DNA from: G020353115 sp964640125
GTDB taxonomy: Bacteria; Bacteroidota; Bacteroidia; Bacteroidales; VadinHA17
NCBI GenBank assembly: GCA_964640125.1
Contig: CAZXGG010000032.1
Location: 1-40,001, forward strand
Direction of reading: 5' to 3'
Length of the DNA: 40,001 bases
This document shows positions 7,981 to 15,906 of this stretch, one piece after another. Below the pieces are notes generated by a model, which was given only the letters and a program-made list of their open reading frames with translations, ran no database searches and was not told where the DNA came from. The translations under genes and the position numbers were made by a program. The stretch's first letter is position 1; each line of letters starts with the position of its first letter.

Positions 7981-9492
7981 CTACAATTCCCATCCTTTGC
8001 GGTATTCGCGGCGAAGGTATTTATTGGCTTCCGGCAGGTTTGTGATTTCCATTTTTTCGGGATCATAAACAATTTTTTTACCGGTCCGTAATGCAACGGC
8101 TGAAAGGAGGATTGTTTCGGTAACAGCCTGGGCATACAAAAAGCTTCCCGGTGATTGGGTACGGTTCCTGAATGCATTTATCCAAATATGGTCCCCGCGT
8201 TCAACGGCATCTTCGGATACCTCTTTTTGTCCCTGGTACTCACGCATTTTTTGTTCCGGAACAATTCGTGGGTTTTCACCGCGGAATCCCCCCAGTATTT
8301 TCCCTTTATCTCCGACGAACATCATTCCCTCTGCAGCGAATTCCTTACCATCAGCTTCCAATTCCTCAGGTAGCGGGGGTTTCATGCCTCCATCGTACCA
8401 GAATATATCGAGTGGCTCCCATTCTCCCTGTGCCGGGAATTTATAATGGAAGATACAGGAGTAAGGGAATGCAACATCATTGTTATGGCTTCTGCTCACA
8501 TGGTCGATGATGGTACAGGTAGTGGTTCCGTAAGCATTGACACTGGTTGGAGCGCTGTTCAGTCCAAACGTGATAAAGAGGGGCCAGAGGCTGTATGTAC
8601 CCATATCTGCAACGCTTCCGGCTCCAAAATCATACCAGCCGCGAAACACAGCATGTGTATAATTGGGGTGATAGGGTCTTTCGGGGACACAACCCAGCCA
8701 TAAATCCCAGTCAAATCCTTCCGGGATTGGTGGTGAATCGGTTGGGTTAGCGGTCCATTGCGGCCATACCGGCCTGTTTGACCAGTTATGGATCTCGTGA
8801 AGGGTTCCAATGGCACCATCGCGTATCCATTTCAGTATCAGATCATACTCTTTTCTTCTACTCCAGGCCAGGAGGTGAGTACTAACCCCCGTTTCACGGG
8901 CAGTATCGATCGCCAACCTGGCCTCATATACCCGGTTAGCAATGGGTTTGTGAATCACTACATGTTTCCCTTTTTTCATTGATGCGATAGAGATTGTGGC
9001 ATGCAAATGATCCGGGGTCATGACTTTCACGGCATCGATGTCTTTTTCCTTTTCGAGCAACTCCCGAAAATCAGCATACGAGGAGCATCCATTAAAATGT
9101 TCCGAAGTTCTTTTCTTTGCATAATAGGAATTTACTACTTCCTGACCGATATCACGTCCCCCCGGGATGCCGGTAAGACCTTCACCCCAACGGGGCTCTT
9201 CCAACACATTACGTATTCCGTTCCGGATGCCATGTAACGACCAATCAACGTAATTGGTGGTGTACTTGTTCGGATCGCATACAGCGACAATCTGTATCTC
9301 CGGGTTGGTGACAAGCCGTACCATTTCGCGTAAACCCTGGGTACCACAGCCGATGTATGCCAGTGTGATTTTATCGCTGGGGGCAACATAATTGAGTCCG
9401 CCAAGAACGCTTCTTGGAACAACTGTAAATGCTACTGTTGCAGCAGCAGAACCCAGAAATTCACGACGATTCATGTTCTTTTTCTGTGTCAT
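7981..9492 (-). CDS. Tat-exported Gfo/Idh/MocA family oxidoreductase
   Basis: A 503-residue protein. The N-terminal Tat leader is NRREFLGSAAATVAFTVV, followed by a Rossmann fold starting ITLAYIGCGTQGLREMVRL, an EKP-region variant (VVIHKPIANRVYEARLAI, with HKP in place of EKP), and the long C-terminal domain typical of secreted Bacteroidota/Planctomycete members (FDWDLWLGCVPERPYHPNY). Proteins of this type usually carry a tightly bound nicotinamide cofactor, which explains Tat export. It is the first gene of the four-gene operon that ends at 4861. A single GGTTTCT unit lies 14 nt upstream of the ATG. The EKP-to-HKP change is worth noting but is common in this subfamily. Confidence 0.88.
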   Translation of the reverse strand: MTQKKNMNRREFLGSAAATVAFTVVPRSVLGGLNYVAPSDKITLAYIGCGTQGLREMVRLVTNPEIQIVAVCDPNKYTTNYVDWSLHGIRNGIRNVLEEPRWGEGLTGIPGGRDIGQEVVNSYYAKKRTSEHFNGCSSYADFRELLEKEKDIDAVKVMTPDHLHATISIASMKKGKHVVIHKPIANRVYEARLAIDTARETGVSTHLLAWSRRKEYDLILKWIRDGAIGTLHEIHNWSNRPVWPQWTANPTDSPPIPEGFDWDLWLGCVPERPYHPNYTHAVFRGWYDFGAGSVADMGTYSLWPLFITFGLNSAPTSVNAYGTTTCTIIDHVSRSHNNDVAFPYSCIFHYKFPAQGEWEPLDIFWYDGGMKPPLPEELEADGKEFAAEGMMFVGDKGKILGGFRGENPRIVPEQKMREYQGQKEVSEDAVERGDHIWINAFRNRTQSPGSFLYAQAVTETILLSAVALRTGKKIVYDPEKMEITNLPEANKYLRREYRKGWEL

Positions 9493-9567
9493 TTTTTCTT
9501 TTTTTGGTTTCTGGATATTTTCTATTTATCTATTTAAAATCCAGGAAAAAGATCGTATGAAATCACG

Positions 9568-10872
9568 TCAGTTGCTATTCTGTCGTTTAAGCCTTCTGCC
9601 AAGTTTGTAAATCGCTGATTCAATGGACTCGTCCGGTTTTATCACGTTATAATCGCCCCAGAAATCAGGATCTTCAAAATAAGCAACCTGCTCTATCAGC
9701 ACATCGCTTTTTTTTGCCGACTCACGGATTTTAAATTTATTTATATTTTCCCGGGTGATGTCAGTCACAGCCATTTCTGACATAACTGTATAAGTGGATT
9801 TGAAAAGCCTCTTATCCCATTTGCAATCGAGAACAAATTCTGCTCGCACATAATTCAGGTACCATTTCCCCTGTACAAGCCGGTAATTGATGAGGTAATG
9901 ACCCGACAGCACGTCCACCTTCATGCCAGCTGGTTTTTTTTGTATCATGTACCTGGCAGCGGTTGAGATCATCTTTGGACTAATATTGAATTCCAATCCG
10001 ACAATGGCATAACTTTCGGTATCGATATAGATTTTCCCTTTGTACAATGGATATTCCACTGCAATTTTCTGATCAAATTCGACGATCCATGTCTGTTTGT
10101 CATCGATGCTAATCATGCCTCCCATGGTATAATCATAATCTTCGAGCACATCAATTGAAAGAATATCTCCGGGATTTTTCACAATGTCAAGCAGGAATGC
10201 AGTAAAGTGTCCTCCCTGATATTTGAGCATCACCGTATCCATCCGGTTTACATCCTGTCCTTTCCTACCCTTGAATATCCTTATCCTGTCATTATCAATC
10301 TGGCTGCTATAGGAAGCTTTATAGACATCCAATACGGCTTCGGAAATGGCAACATAGTTCCTGTTTTTCTTTATGGTTTCCCTGTAGAAGGTGATCATCA
10401 TCATCGGTTCAGTCGGATAGTTTTCATTAATGTTGTACATCGCCTGTTCGATCAGTTTTCTGGGATCAGGGTTAGACACCACAACCTCTCTGATAGGAAT
10501 GGGTGAGATTTCCAATTCAATGATATTATCTTCCGGTTTCAGGGTCTCAATGGGCACAGTGGCCCTGCCGTAGCCAATGTGCGTGATCCCAATGTAGTTC
10601 TTCAACAGGTTTTCAGGGATCTTAATGATGAATTCACCATCGGAGTTTGTTACCGTCCCCAGGTTAGTTCCAGCAATAAAAACATTGGCAAACACGATGG
10701 GAGAACCGTCTCTTTTATCGACAACTTTACCTGTAAACGTTACATAGCGGACCGTATCGCTACCGGTCGTTAGCGTGTTCAGGTTGAAATCGTTTGTGTT
10801 AACCAGGGAATTGGCAAATCCAGGGAAGATGAACAGTCCCGAAATTGCGAAAAGAAGAATTAATTTCTTCAT
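9568..10872 (-). CDS. Secreted CarboxypepD_reg-like domain protein
   Basis: A 434-residue protein with a Sec signal peptide (MKKLILLFAISGLFIFPGFA). Residues about 44-125 form a carboxypeptidase-regulatory-like beta-sandwich (TFTGKVVDKRDGSPIVFANV, then GTNLGTVTNSDGEFIIKIPE), as found at the N-terminus of TonB receptors and many Bacteroidota envelope proteins. The remaining 300 residues are beta-rich and resemble the uncharacterised tails of such proteins, with no catalytic motif. There is no TonB box or receptor barrel of full length. Probably periplasmic or outer-membrane associated. It lies 75 bp upstream of the Tat oxidoreductase operon on the same strand. A 10-bp inverted repeat abuts its start codon. 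Confidence 0.75.
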   Translation of the reverse strand: MKKLILLFAISGLFIFPGFANSLVNTNDFNLNTLTTGSDTVRYVTFTGKVVDKRDGSPIVFANVFIAGTNLGTVTNSDGEFIIKIPENLLKNYIGITHIGYGRATVPIETLKPEDNIIELEISPIPIREVVVSNPDPRKLIEQAMYNINENYPTEPMMMITFYRETIKKNRNYVAISEAVLDVYKASYSSQIDNDRIRIFKGRKGQDVNRMDTVMLKYQGGHFTAFLLDIVKNPGDILSIDVLEDYDYTMGGMISIDDKQTWIVEFDQKIAVEYPLYKGKIYIDTESYAIVGLEFNISPKMISTAARYMIQKKPAGMKVDVLSGHYLINYRLVQGKWYLNYVRAEFVLDCKWDKRLFKSTYTVMSEMAVTDITRENINKFKIRESAKKSDVLIEQVAYFEDPDFWGDYNVIKPDESIESAIYKLGRRLKRQNSN

Positions 10873-10873
10873 A

Positions 10874-10924
10874 TTATTAGTCGTGTCTCGTGTAATATTC
10901 AGGGTATAGCAATTCGACTAATAA
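10874..10924 (-). promoter_or_regulatory. Inverted repeat in leader of the CarboxypepD_reg-like gene
   Basis: TTATTAGTCG at 10874-10883 and its exact complement CGACTAATAA at 10915-10924 are separated by 31 bp. The proximal arm ends 2 bp before the ATG at 10872. In RNA this would put the start region at the base of a stem-loop, so it may modulate translation; a DNA operator is the alternative. Confidence 0.45.
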
Positions 10925-11028
10925 AGGTAATAATAAATTGGCGAGGAACCTATACGTAACAGGGTTTATTGTTGTGCGAAAAGAGCCTGTCGGTCCCCTG
11001 GCGGAAGGGTTGTAATGGAAAGGTCGGG

Positions 11029-12834
11029 TTACTCAGCAATTTTTTCCCAGCCAATTTTCTTCATATTGAAATAGATGATACTCCCGGCAACGAGGCCAAT
11101 CGCTATAAAGAGGAATCCTTTTCCAAGTTCTCCAAAAATGATCCTTCCAAACCCAAACAGGGTAAAAATCACCAGGATACAGCCTGCGGCCCAGTTGATA
11201 AACAGGTATTTATAACCGGAATCTCCTTTCACTTCTGGCATCAATCCAGCGATTCTTTTCCATCCGGCTCCGCCGGGATGAACACGGGAATAAAAGCTTT
11301 TCAACTTCTCTTCCCGTTCCGGTTTAGTCAGGAATGTAACGACAAGCCACACCAGTGATGACCAGGTAACAATAATCAGCAGTGTATTTGGAAACTCAAC
11401 GTGTTTGTAAATGAAAGGATAGATAGTAAAGGGAGCCAGAATAGCTGATATTTCAGTCCATGCATTGATCCTCCACCAGAACCATCGCAGGATCAGTACA
11501 AGGCCGATTCCTGCGCTGCAATTCAACACAAAGATCCAGGCATCACTGATCCGATCAAATTTGGAGGTAACAAACAGGGAGAATATCATCAACACGAAGG
11601 TGGTAATCCGGGCAACCTTCACATAATATTTTTCTTTTGCGCCACGCTTAATAAAGGGTTTAAACAGGTCATTTACAATATAGGATGTTCCCCACACGGT
11701 CTGGGAAGCAATGGTTGACATGTAAGCAGCGAGAAATGCTGCCAGGAGTAGTCCGAGCAATCCGTGAGGCAATATATCGCGGATAACCATTACATATCCT
11801 TCTCCCTTTTGATCCAGTGCAAGATCGGGATATAAAATGAGTGCAACCAGTCCGACAATCACCCAGGGCCAGGGTCTGATGGCATAGTGTGCAATCTGAA
11901 ACCACAAGGTTGCAAACAGGGAATGTTTCTCATCTTTCGCGGACATCATCCGCTGAGCAACATAACCACCTCCACCTGGTTCAGCACCAGGATACCAGCT
12001 TGCCCACCATTGAACACCCAGGAAGGTGATAAATGCTATTACGGTCATCTTTAATACACCGGCATCTGCTGTTGCCCCTCCGGTACTTCCGCCCACTCTG
12101 GGAGTAAAACTCAACACCCAGTCGGGTAGTTTTTCTTTCAAACCGGCAATCCCTCCCACATCCACATGATTCACAGCGACTACAGCAAGGATAATGGTAC
12201 CGGTCATTGCCATGACAAATTGAAAGGTATCGGTGATGGAGACCCCCATCAGTCCGGACAAGGAGGAATACAATGCGACAAAGAGCATCATGCACCCCAC
12301 AATCAGCAGGGGGGCTGAAAAGGTGAACCCCAGAAAGGAGATCTGGTCAATTCCAAAAAAGGTTATCCCGGGAAACATAACGCTAATAATTTTCACCATT
12401 GCGAGATTTACCCAGGCAATCACGATCAGGTTCATGAAGATCCCGATATAGACCGCCCGGAATCCCCGCAGGAAGTTTGCAGGTCGACCGGCATACCGGA
12501 TATCTACAAACTCGGCATCGGTCAGGATCCCGGCTCTACGCCAGAGGCGGGCAAAAAAGAATACGGTGAGCATACCACCGAAAACCAAATTCCACCACAA
12601 CCAGTTCCCAGCTATCCCATTCTTTGCCACCAGCTCGGTTACCGCGAGGGGTGTGTCCGCTGCAAAAGTGGTAGCCACCATGCTTGTTCCTGCAATATAC
12701 CAGGGCAGGTTTCTACCGCTTAGGAAGAAAGTACTTGTATCTTTTCCCGCCCGTTTAGACAGGAAAAATCCAATGGAAAGACTGATGATCAGATAGAGGA
12801 CAATGATTCCCCAGTCGATTAGGTTAAGAGACAT
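11029..12834 (-). CDS. Sodium:solute symporter (SSS/SSF family)
   Basis: A 601-residue membrane protein with about fourteen hydrophobic segments. The N-terminus (WGIIVLYLIISLSIGFFLSK, then FFLSGRNLPWYIAG) and the region SSLSGLMGVSITDTFQF are characteristic of sodium/glucose-type symporters in Bacteroidota. A cytoplasmic loop around residue 500 is rich in charged residues. It is the last gene of the nagB-DUF4954 run, which suggests uptake of a sugar, amino sugar or polyol, but SSS substrates cannot be deduced reliably. The spacer upstream of its ATG holds four 7-bp repeats (12843-12870). Confidence 0.88.
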   Translation of the reverse strand: MSLNLIDWGIIVLYLIISLSIGFFLSKRAGKDTSTFFLSGRNLPWYIAGTSMVATTFAADTPLAVTELVAKNGIAGNWLWWNLVFGGMLTVFFFARLWRRAGILTDAEFVDIRYAGRPANFLRGFRAVYIGIFMNLIVIAWVNLAMVKIISVMFPGITFFGIDQISFLGFTFSAPLLIVGCMMLFVALYSSLSGLMGVSITDTFQFVMAMTGTIILAVVAVNHVDVGGIAGLKEKLPDWVLSFTPRVGGSTGGATADAGVLKMTVIAFITFLGVQWWASWYPGAEPGGGGYVAQRMMSAKDEKHSLFATLWFQIAHYAIRPWPWVIVGLVALILYPDLALDQKGEGYVMVIRDILPHGLLGLLLAAFLAAYMSTIASQTVWGTSYIVNDLFKPFIKRGAKEKYYVKVARITTFVLMIFSLFVTSKFDRISDAWIFVLNCSAGIGLVLILRWFWWRINAWTEISAILAPFTIYPFIYKHVEFPNTLLIIVTWSSLVWLVVTFLTKPEREEKLKSFYSRVHPGGAGWKRIAGLMPEVKGDSGYKYLFINWAAGCILVIFTLFGFGRIIFGELGKGFLFIAIGLVAGSIIYFNMKKIGWEKIAE

Positions 12835-12842
12835 GGTGGGTG

Positions 12843-12870
12843 GGTTTACGGTTTATGGTTTATGGTTAAT
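12843..12870 (-). repeat. Four tandem 7-bp repeats upstream of the SSS start
   Basis: GGTTTAC, GGTTTAT, GGTTTAT, GGTTAAT in perfect head-to-tail register, ending 9 nt before the ATG at 12834 on the sense (minus) strand. The copy number could vary by slippage and so change spacing between promoter or ribosome entry and start. Confidence 0.7.
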
Positions 12871-12875
12871 GGAAA

Positions 12876-12897
12876 TGCCTACACGGCAGGCAAGGTT
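12876..12897. repeat. Small palindromic repeat (TGCCT...AGGCAAGGTT)
   Basis: TGCCT at 12876-12880 pairs with AGGCA at 12888-12892. The 12-mer GCAGGCAAGGTT at 12886-12897 recurs exactly at 29419-29430 inside a longer hairpin, so this looks like a dispersed intergenic palindrome family. Confidence 0.45.
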
Positions 12898-12902
12898 TTA
12901 CG

Positions 12903-14888
12903 TTATTTCAAATTCTGGATAAACCCGATCAGTTCTTCTGCTTTCTCATCGATTGGTTTTGATTCTTCGAGTAATTCTTTCACAAATTTATTTTCTTCAT
13001 ACTTACCCAGTACTGCTTCAAAATCCCTGTTCTTTTCATCCAATCCTCCATCGATTCCATACCCAATTCTACTTTTTTCAGAAAATTCCTTTTTTGCATC
13101 CAGGAGGACCAGGTGGTTGAATTCCAGGTAACTCTCCTTCCAGTCGCTGATAATCTGGATCATCTGTTCTCTGGTAATATCACCAAACAGGTTACCCAGT
13201 CGATCCTGCAGCAGGTCAATACACCATGCCCAGGAATATTGATCATAGGCTTCATTAATCTGGTGTAATTTGGAGATAAACTCATCAATCGTACGAATGG
13301 TGTCATTGTAAACTTCTGATATAAGTTCATCAACACTGTTTTGCGGGGCCAACATTCCCGACATATCGACCCAGTGTCCCAGGGCATTGGGATCGCGCAG
13401 GTACATTTTGCTTATCAAATCATCGAAGGATTCTGTATTCCGGTTTATTTCAAGTTGTTTAATAACCTCTCTCCCGATATAGATTCGGATGGCCATTTCG
13501 TAATTATGGTATCCAAATTTAAGTTTGCTCCGCTTAATATTTAACCCATTGTATTCCACGAAAGGTTCTTCTTCTGGTGTATTTTCTTCAAATTGTTTCA
13601 AATGATCCACTCCCATGATCATTTTACCAACGGTATATGGGCTAAACATTTCAAAATTCAGCAAGTCTTTTTTATCGGGATCTTTTCGGCGATCGCGGTT
13701 TGGCCATTTTGAACTATCGCGAAGGGTACCCACTGTACCCAGGTTCATTGCTGGCATGATCACGCTTTTACCGTTGCTATCAAGGATGTATGAGAAAGGA
13801 AGGTCTGAACTATCGAAATTTGCATAATGTTTCCCGATAACAGCGGTAAATGCTCCCACCCTACAAGGCCACATCATGTACGAAAAAGATCCCGTTTTTG
13901 CTCCTCGTTCAAGGATCCCCTGGTGGTTTGGGCCGAGTTTATACATGTGGTTTGACTGATTGGAGCCACTACCTGCATTATAGAAGGAAAAAAGAGCGGC
14001 AATCAGCAGTGTTGATTTATGATGGGTTACCGTATATGGTCCGGCAAAGATGCTCAGTGCTTCACCATGAAACCCTTCACAGTTTGCAAAGAAGCCTGAA
14101 TTCTCACCCGAGAATTGTTTTCCTATTTTAACTCCCTGTCCGATGAAACATTTTTCTATCACAGATGCCCCATCGATTTTCGAACCGGAGAGCACAATGA
14201 ACTGTTTAGCAATAACGCCTTCACCAATAAAAACCGGATCATGCTGGTTTGAAGCAATGGTTCCTTCCTCCAGGAGAAGGGCGCCTTCGATTCTTGTTTT
14301 CTCCCCGATGTAACAGTTTTTCAATATTGATGTTGACATGATCCGTGCGCCTTCCCCGATGGTACCGCGGTCACTTTTCCTGGTTTTCACATACCGATCG
14401 ATCATGCGATACAATTTCTCGATCAGTTTCTGGTCATGCCGGTAAGTAACAATAATATACGCCAGTTGTGAGGTCAGTTTATCGAAAAGCGGTTTTTTCC
14501 TTCCCCCACCCTCGTTCAGCACCTCTATCATCACACCGTTACCAAAGGTTGATTCCCCGGTCATGGTTATGGAGGATACATCTTCAATACCCACATTATC
14601 GGCAATATCGTACCGGATCAGATTCCTGACTCCTGAGATGTAACAATGATCCCCAATGGTACAATCGTGGATAGAGCTACTATAAATCCCGGTTTGTTTT
14701 TGAATGGCATTCCCCATATCCAGAGTACCCTCAACCTTTCCTATTCTTATTTTACCACTGAAAGCAACATTTCGTATTCTTTCGGGGTTGAACTCCTCTT
14801 TTACGAGGACCGTGTTCCAATCTTCAGCAGAGCAGCCCTGCCTGGTCAATGCTGTGATCTCTTCCTTACTTAATTTTCTAAATTCCAT
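12903..14888 (-). CDS. DUF4954 family protein (left-handed beta-helix)
   Basis: A 661-residue protein of the Bacteroidota/Spirochaete DUF4954 family. From about residue 40 to 280 the sequence has the irregular hexapeptide pattern of left-handed beta-helix acyl/nucleotidyl transferases (IHDCTIGDHCYISGV; CYIGEKTRIEGALLLEEGTI; CFIGQGVKIGKQF). The C-terminal third is helical, with long charged segments. Family function is unestablished; the helix suggests sugar-nucleotide or amino-sugar binding. It lies between nagB and the SSS symporter on one strand, in keeping with a role linked to glucosamine-6-phosphate, though that is inference. The 100-bp spacer upstream contains a terminator-like hairpin. 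Confidence 0.85.
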   Translation of the reverse strand: MEFRKLSKEEITALTRQGCSAEDWNTVLVKEEFNPERIRNVAFSGKIRIGKVEGTLDMGNAIQKQTGIYSSSIHDCTIGDHCYISGVRNLIRYDIADNVGIEDVSSITMTGESTFGNGVMIEVLNEGGGRKKPLFDKLTSQLAYIIVTYRHDQKLIEKLYRMIDRYVKTRKSDRGTIGEGARIMSTSILKNCYIGEKTRIEGALLLEEGTIASNQHDPVFIGEGVIAKQFIVLSGSKIDGASVIEKCFIGQGVKIGKQFSGENSGFFANCEGFHGEALSIFAGPYTVTHHKSTLLIAALFSFYNAGSGSNQSNHMYKLGPNHQGILERGAKTGSFSYMMWPCRVGAFTAVIGKHYANFDSSDLPFSYILDSNGKSVIMPAMNLGTVGTLRDSSKWPNRDRRKDPDKKDLLNFEMFSPYTVGKMIMGVDHLKQFEENTPEEEPFVEYNGLNIKRSKLKFGYHNYEMAIRIYIGREVIKQLEINRNTESFDDLISKMYLRDPNALGHWVDMSGMLAPQNSVDELISEVYNDTIRTIDEFISKLHQINEAYDQYSWAWCIDLLQDRLGNLFGDITREQMIQIISDWKESYLEFNHLVLLDAKKEFSEKSRIGYGIDGGLDEKNRDFEAVLGKYEENKFVKELLEESKPIDEKAEELIGFIQNLK

Positions 14889-14914
14889 AGATTTTTTTCT
14901 GTTGGCATCAAAGG

Positions 14915-14968
14915 AAAAAGCGATTTTCCGGATATCCTCTATTGCACTAAATCCAAAAATCGCTTTTT
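14915..14968 (-). terminator. Hairpin with T-tract between nagB and DUF4954
   Basis: AAAAAGCGATTTT (14915-14927) and AAAATCGCTTTTT (14956-14968) are exact complements around a 28-nt loop. On the minus strand the stem ends in a run of five Ts, 20 nt after the nagB stop. This suggests termination or processing that lowers DUF4954 expression relative to nagB. The long loop makes it a weak intrinsic terminator. Confidence 0.5.
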
Positions 14969-14988
14969 CATAAGACCGGGCCTTTTTA

Positions 14989-15795
14989 TCAGAATGGCAG
15001 CTTTTTTGCTACAACACCTTCAATATCTTTAAAGTATTTAACCGTTTCAACCTGCAATTCCATGGTAGCCGGATCATCGCAAACGATAATTCCCTTGGGA
15101 TGCATCTGCAACATGGAGACGGTCCACATGTGACTGATACCGCCCTCCACAACCTGTCGAAGGGCACGGGCTTTCCCATATCCCGTGATTATTATCAGCA
15201 CTTCCTTTGCATCCATTACGGTACCAACGCCCACGGTGAGGGCTGTAGTCGGCACCTTGCTCATATCACCATCGAAGAACCTTGAATTTGCCAGGATTGT
15301 GTCGTAACTGAGTGTTTTCAACCGGGTTCTTGAAGCCAGGGATGAACCGGGTTCGTTGAATGCGATGTGTCCATCCGGGCCAATACCACCAAGGAACAGG
15401 TCGATACCCCCCACCTCTACGATTCGCTTTTCATAGTCCTTACACTCTTTTGCAAGGTCAGGAGCATTACCATCTAAAATGTTGATATTTTCTTTCGGAA
15501 TATCAATGTGATTAAACAGATGTTCATACATGAAATAGTGATAACTTTCCGGGTGGCTTTCCGGAAGACCGACATATTCATCCATATTGAATGTAATCAC
15601 ATTCTGGAAGGATATTTTCCCTTCCTTGTTTAATTCAATCAAATGTTTATAGGCAGTAATGGGTGAGGAACCGGTAGGAAGTCCGAGGACAAAAGGCTTA
15701 TCTTTGGTTGGATTGGCTGCATTGATCCTATCCGCAACGTAGTTAGCCACCCATTTCCCAACTTTCTTTTCATCTTTCTTAATTACTATTCGCAT
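14989..15795 (-). CDS. nagB: Glucosamine-6-phosphate deaminase
   Basis: A 268-residue NagB that converts glucosamine-6-phosphate to fructose-6-phosphate and ammonia in the cytoplasm. Length and residue numbering match the E. coli enzyme: phosphate-binding LPTGSSP, Asp72 in FNMDEYVG, and the catalytic Asp141/His143/Glu148 set in GPDGHIAFNEPGSS. It is therefore expected to be fully active, unlike the NagB half of the neighbour at 15907. A 111-bp spacer upstream with a -7-like box and paired palindromes suggests its own promoter. Confidence 0.95.
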   Translation of the reverse strand: MRIVIKKDEKKVGKWVANYVADRINAANPTKDKPFVLGLPTGSSPITAYKHLIELNKEGKISFQNVITFNMDEYVGLPESHPESYHYFMYEHLFNHIDIPKENINILDGNAPDLAKECKDYEKRIVEVGGIDLFLGGIGPDGHIAFNEPGSSLASRTRLKTLSYDTILANSRFFDGDMSKVPTTALTVGVGTVMDAKEVLIIITGYGKARALRQVVEGGISHMWTVSMLQMHPKGIIVCDDPATMELQVETVKYFKDIEGVVAKKLPF

Positions 15796-15831
15796 TTTTT
15801 TTCAATTAATGGTTCATCATTTCACTACCGC

Positions 15832-15839
15832 CAAAAATA
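15832..15839 (-). promoter_or_regulatory. Bacteroidota -7 box upstream of nagB
   Basis: On the minus strand this reads TATTTTTG, a perfect TAnnTTTG element 36 nt upstream of the nagB ATG. No clean TTG -33 element is seen at the usual distance; the palindromes at 15852-15875 occupy that place. Confidence 0.4.
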
Positions 15840-15851
15840 ATCATTTTACAT

Positions 15852-15875
15852 TTTCCGGAAAGTATTTACCGGTAA
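15852..15875. promoter_or_regulatory. Paired CCGG-centred palindromes upstream of nagB (candidate operators)
   Basis: Two perfect 10-bp palindromes, TTTCCGGAAA (15852-15861) and TTACCGGTAA (15866-15875), have centres 14 bp apart and sit over the expected -33 region of the nagB promoter. They resemble a tandem operator for a dimeric regulator. No regulator gene is adjacent. Confidence 0.4.
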
Positions 15876-15906
15876 TTTTACTCTTATTGTGGTCTTGGGA
15901 GCGGGA

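Noticed and set aside
10969..11358. Plus-strand open frame over the symporter end
   Set aside because: Antisense shadow of a well-supported SSS gene.
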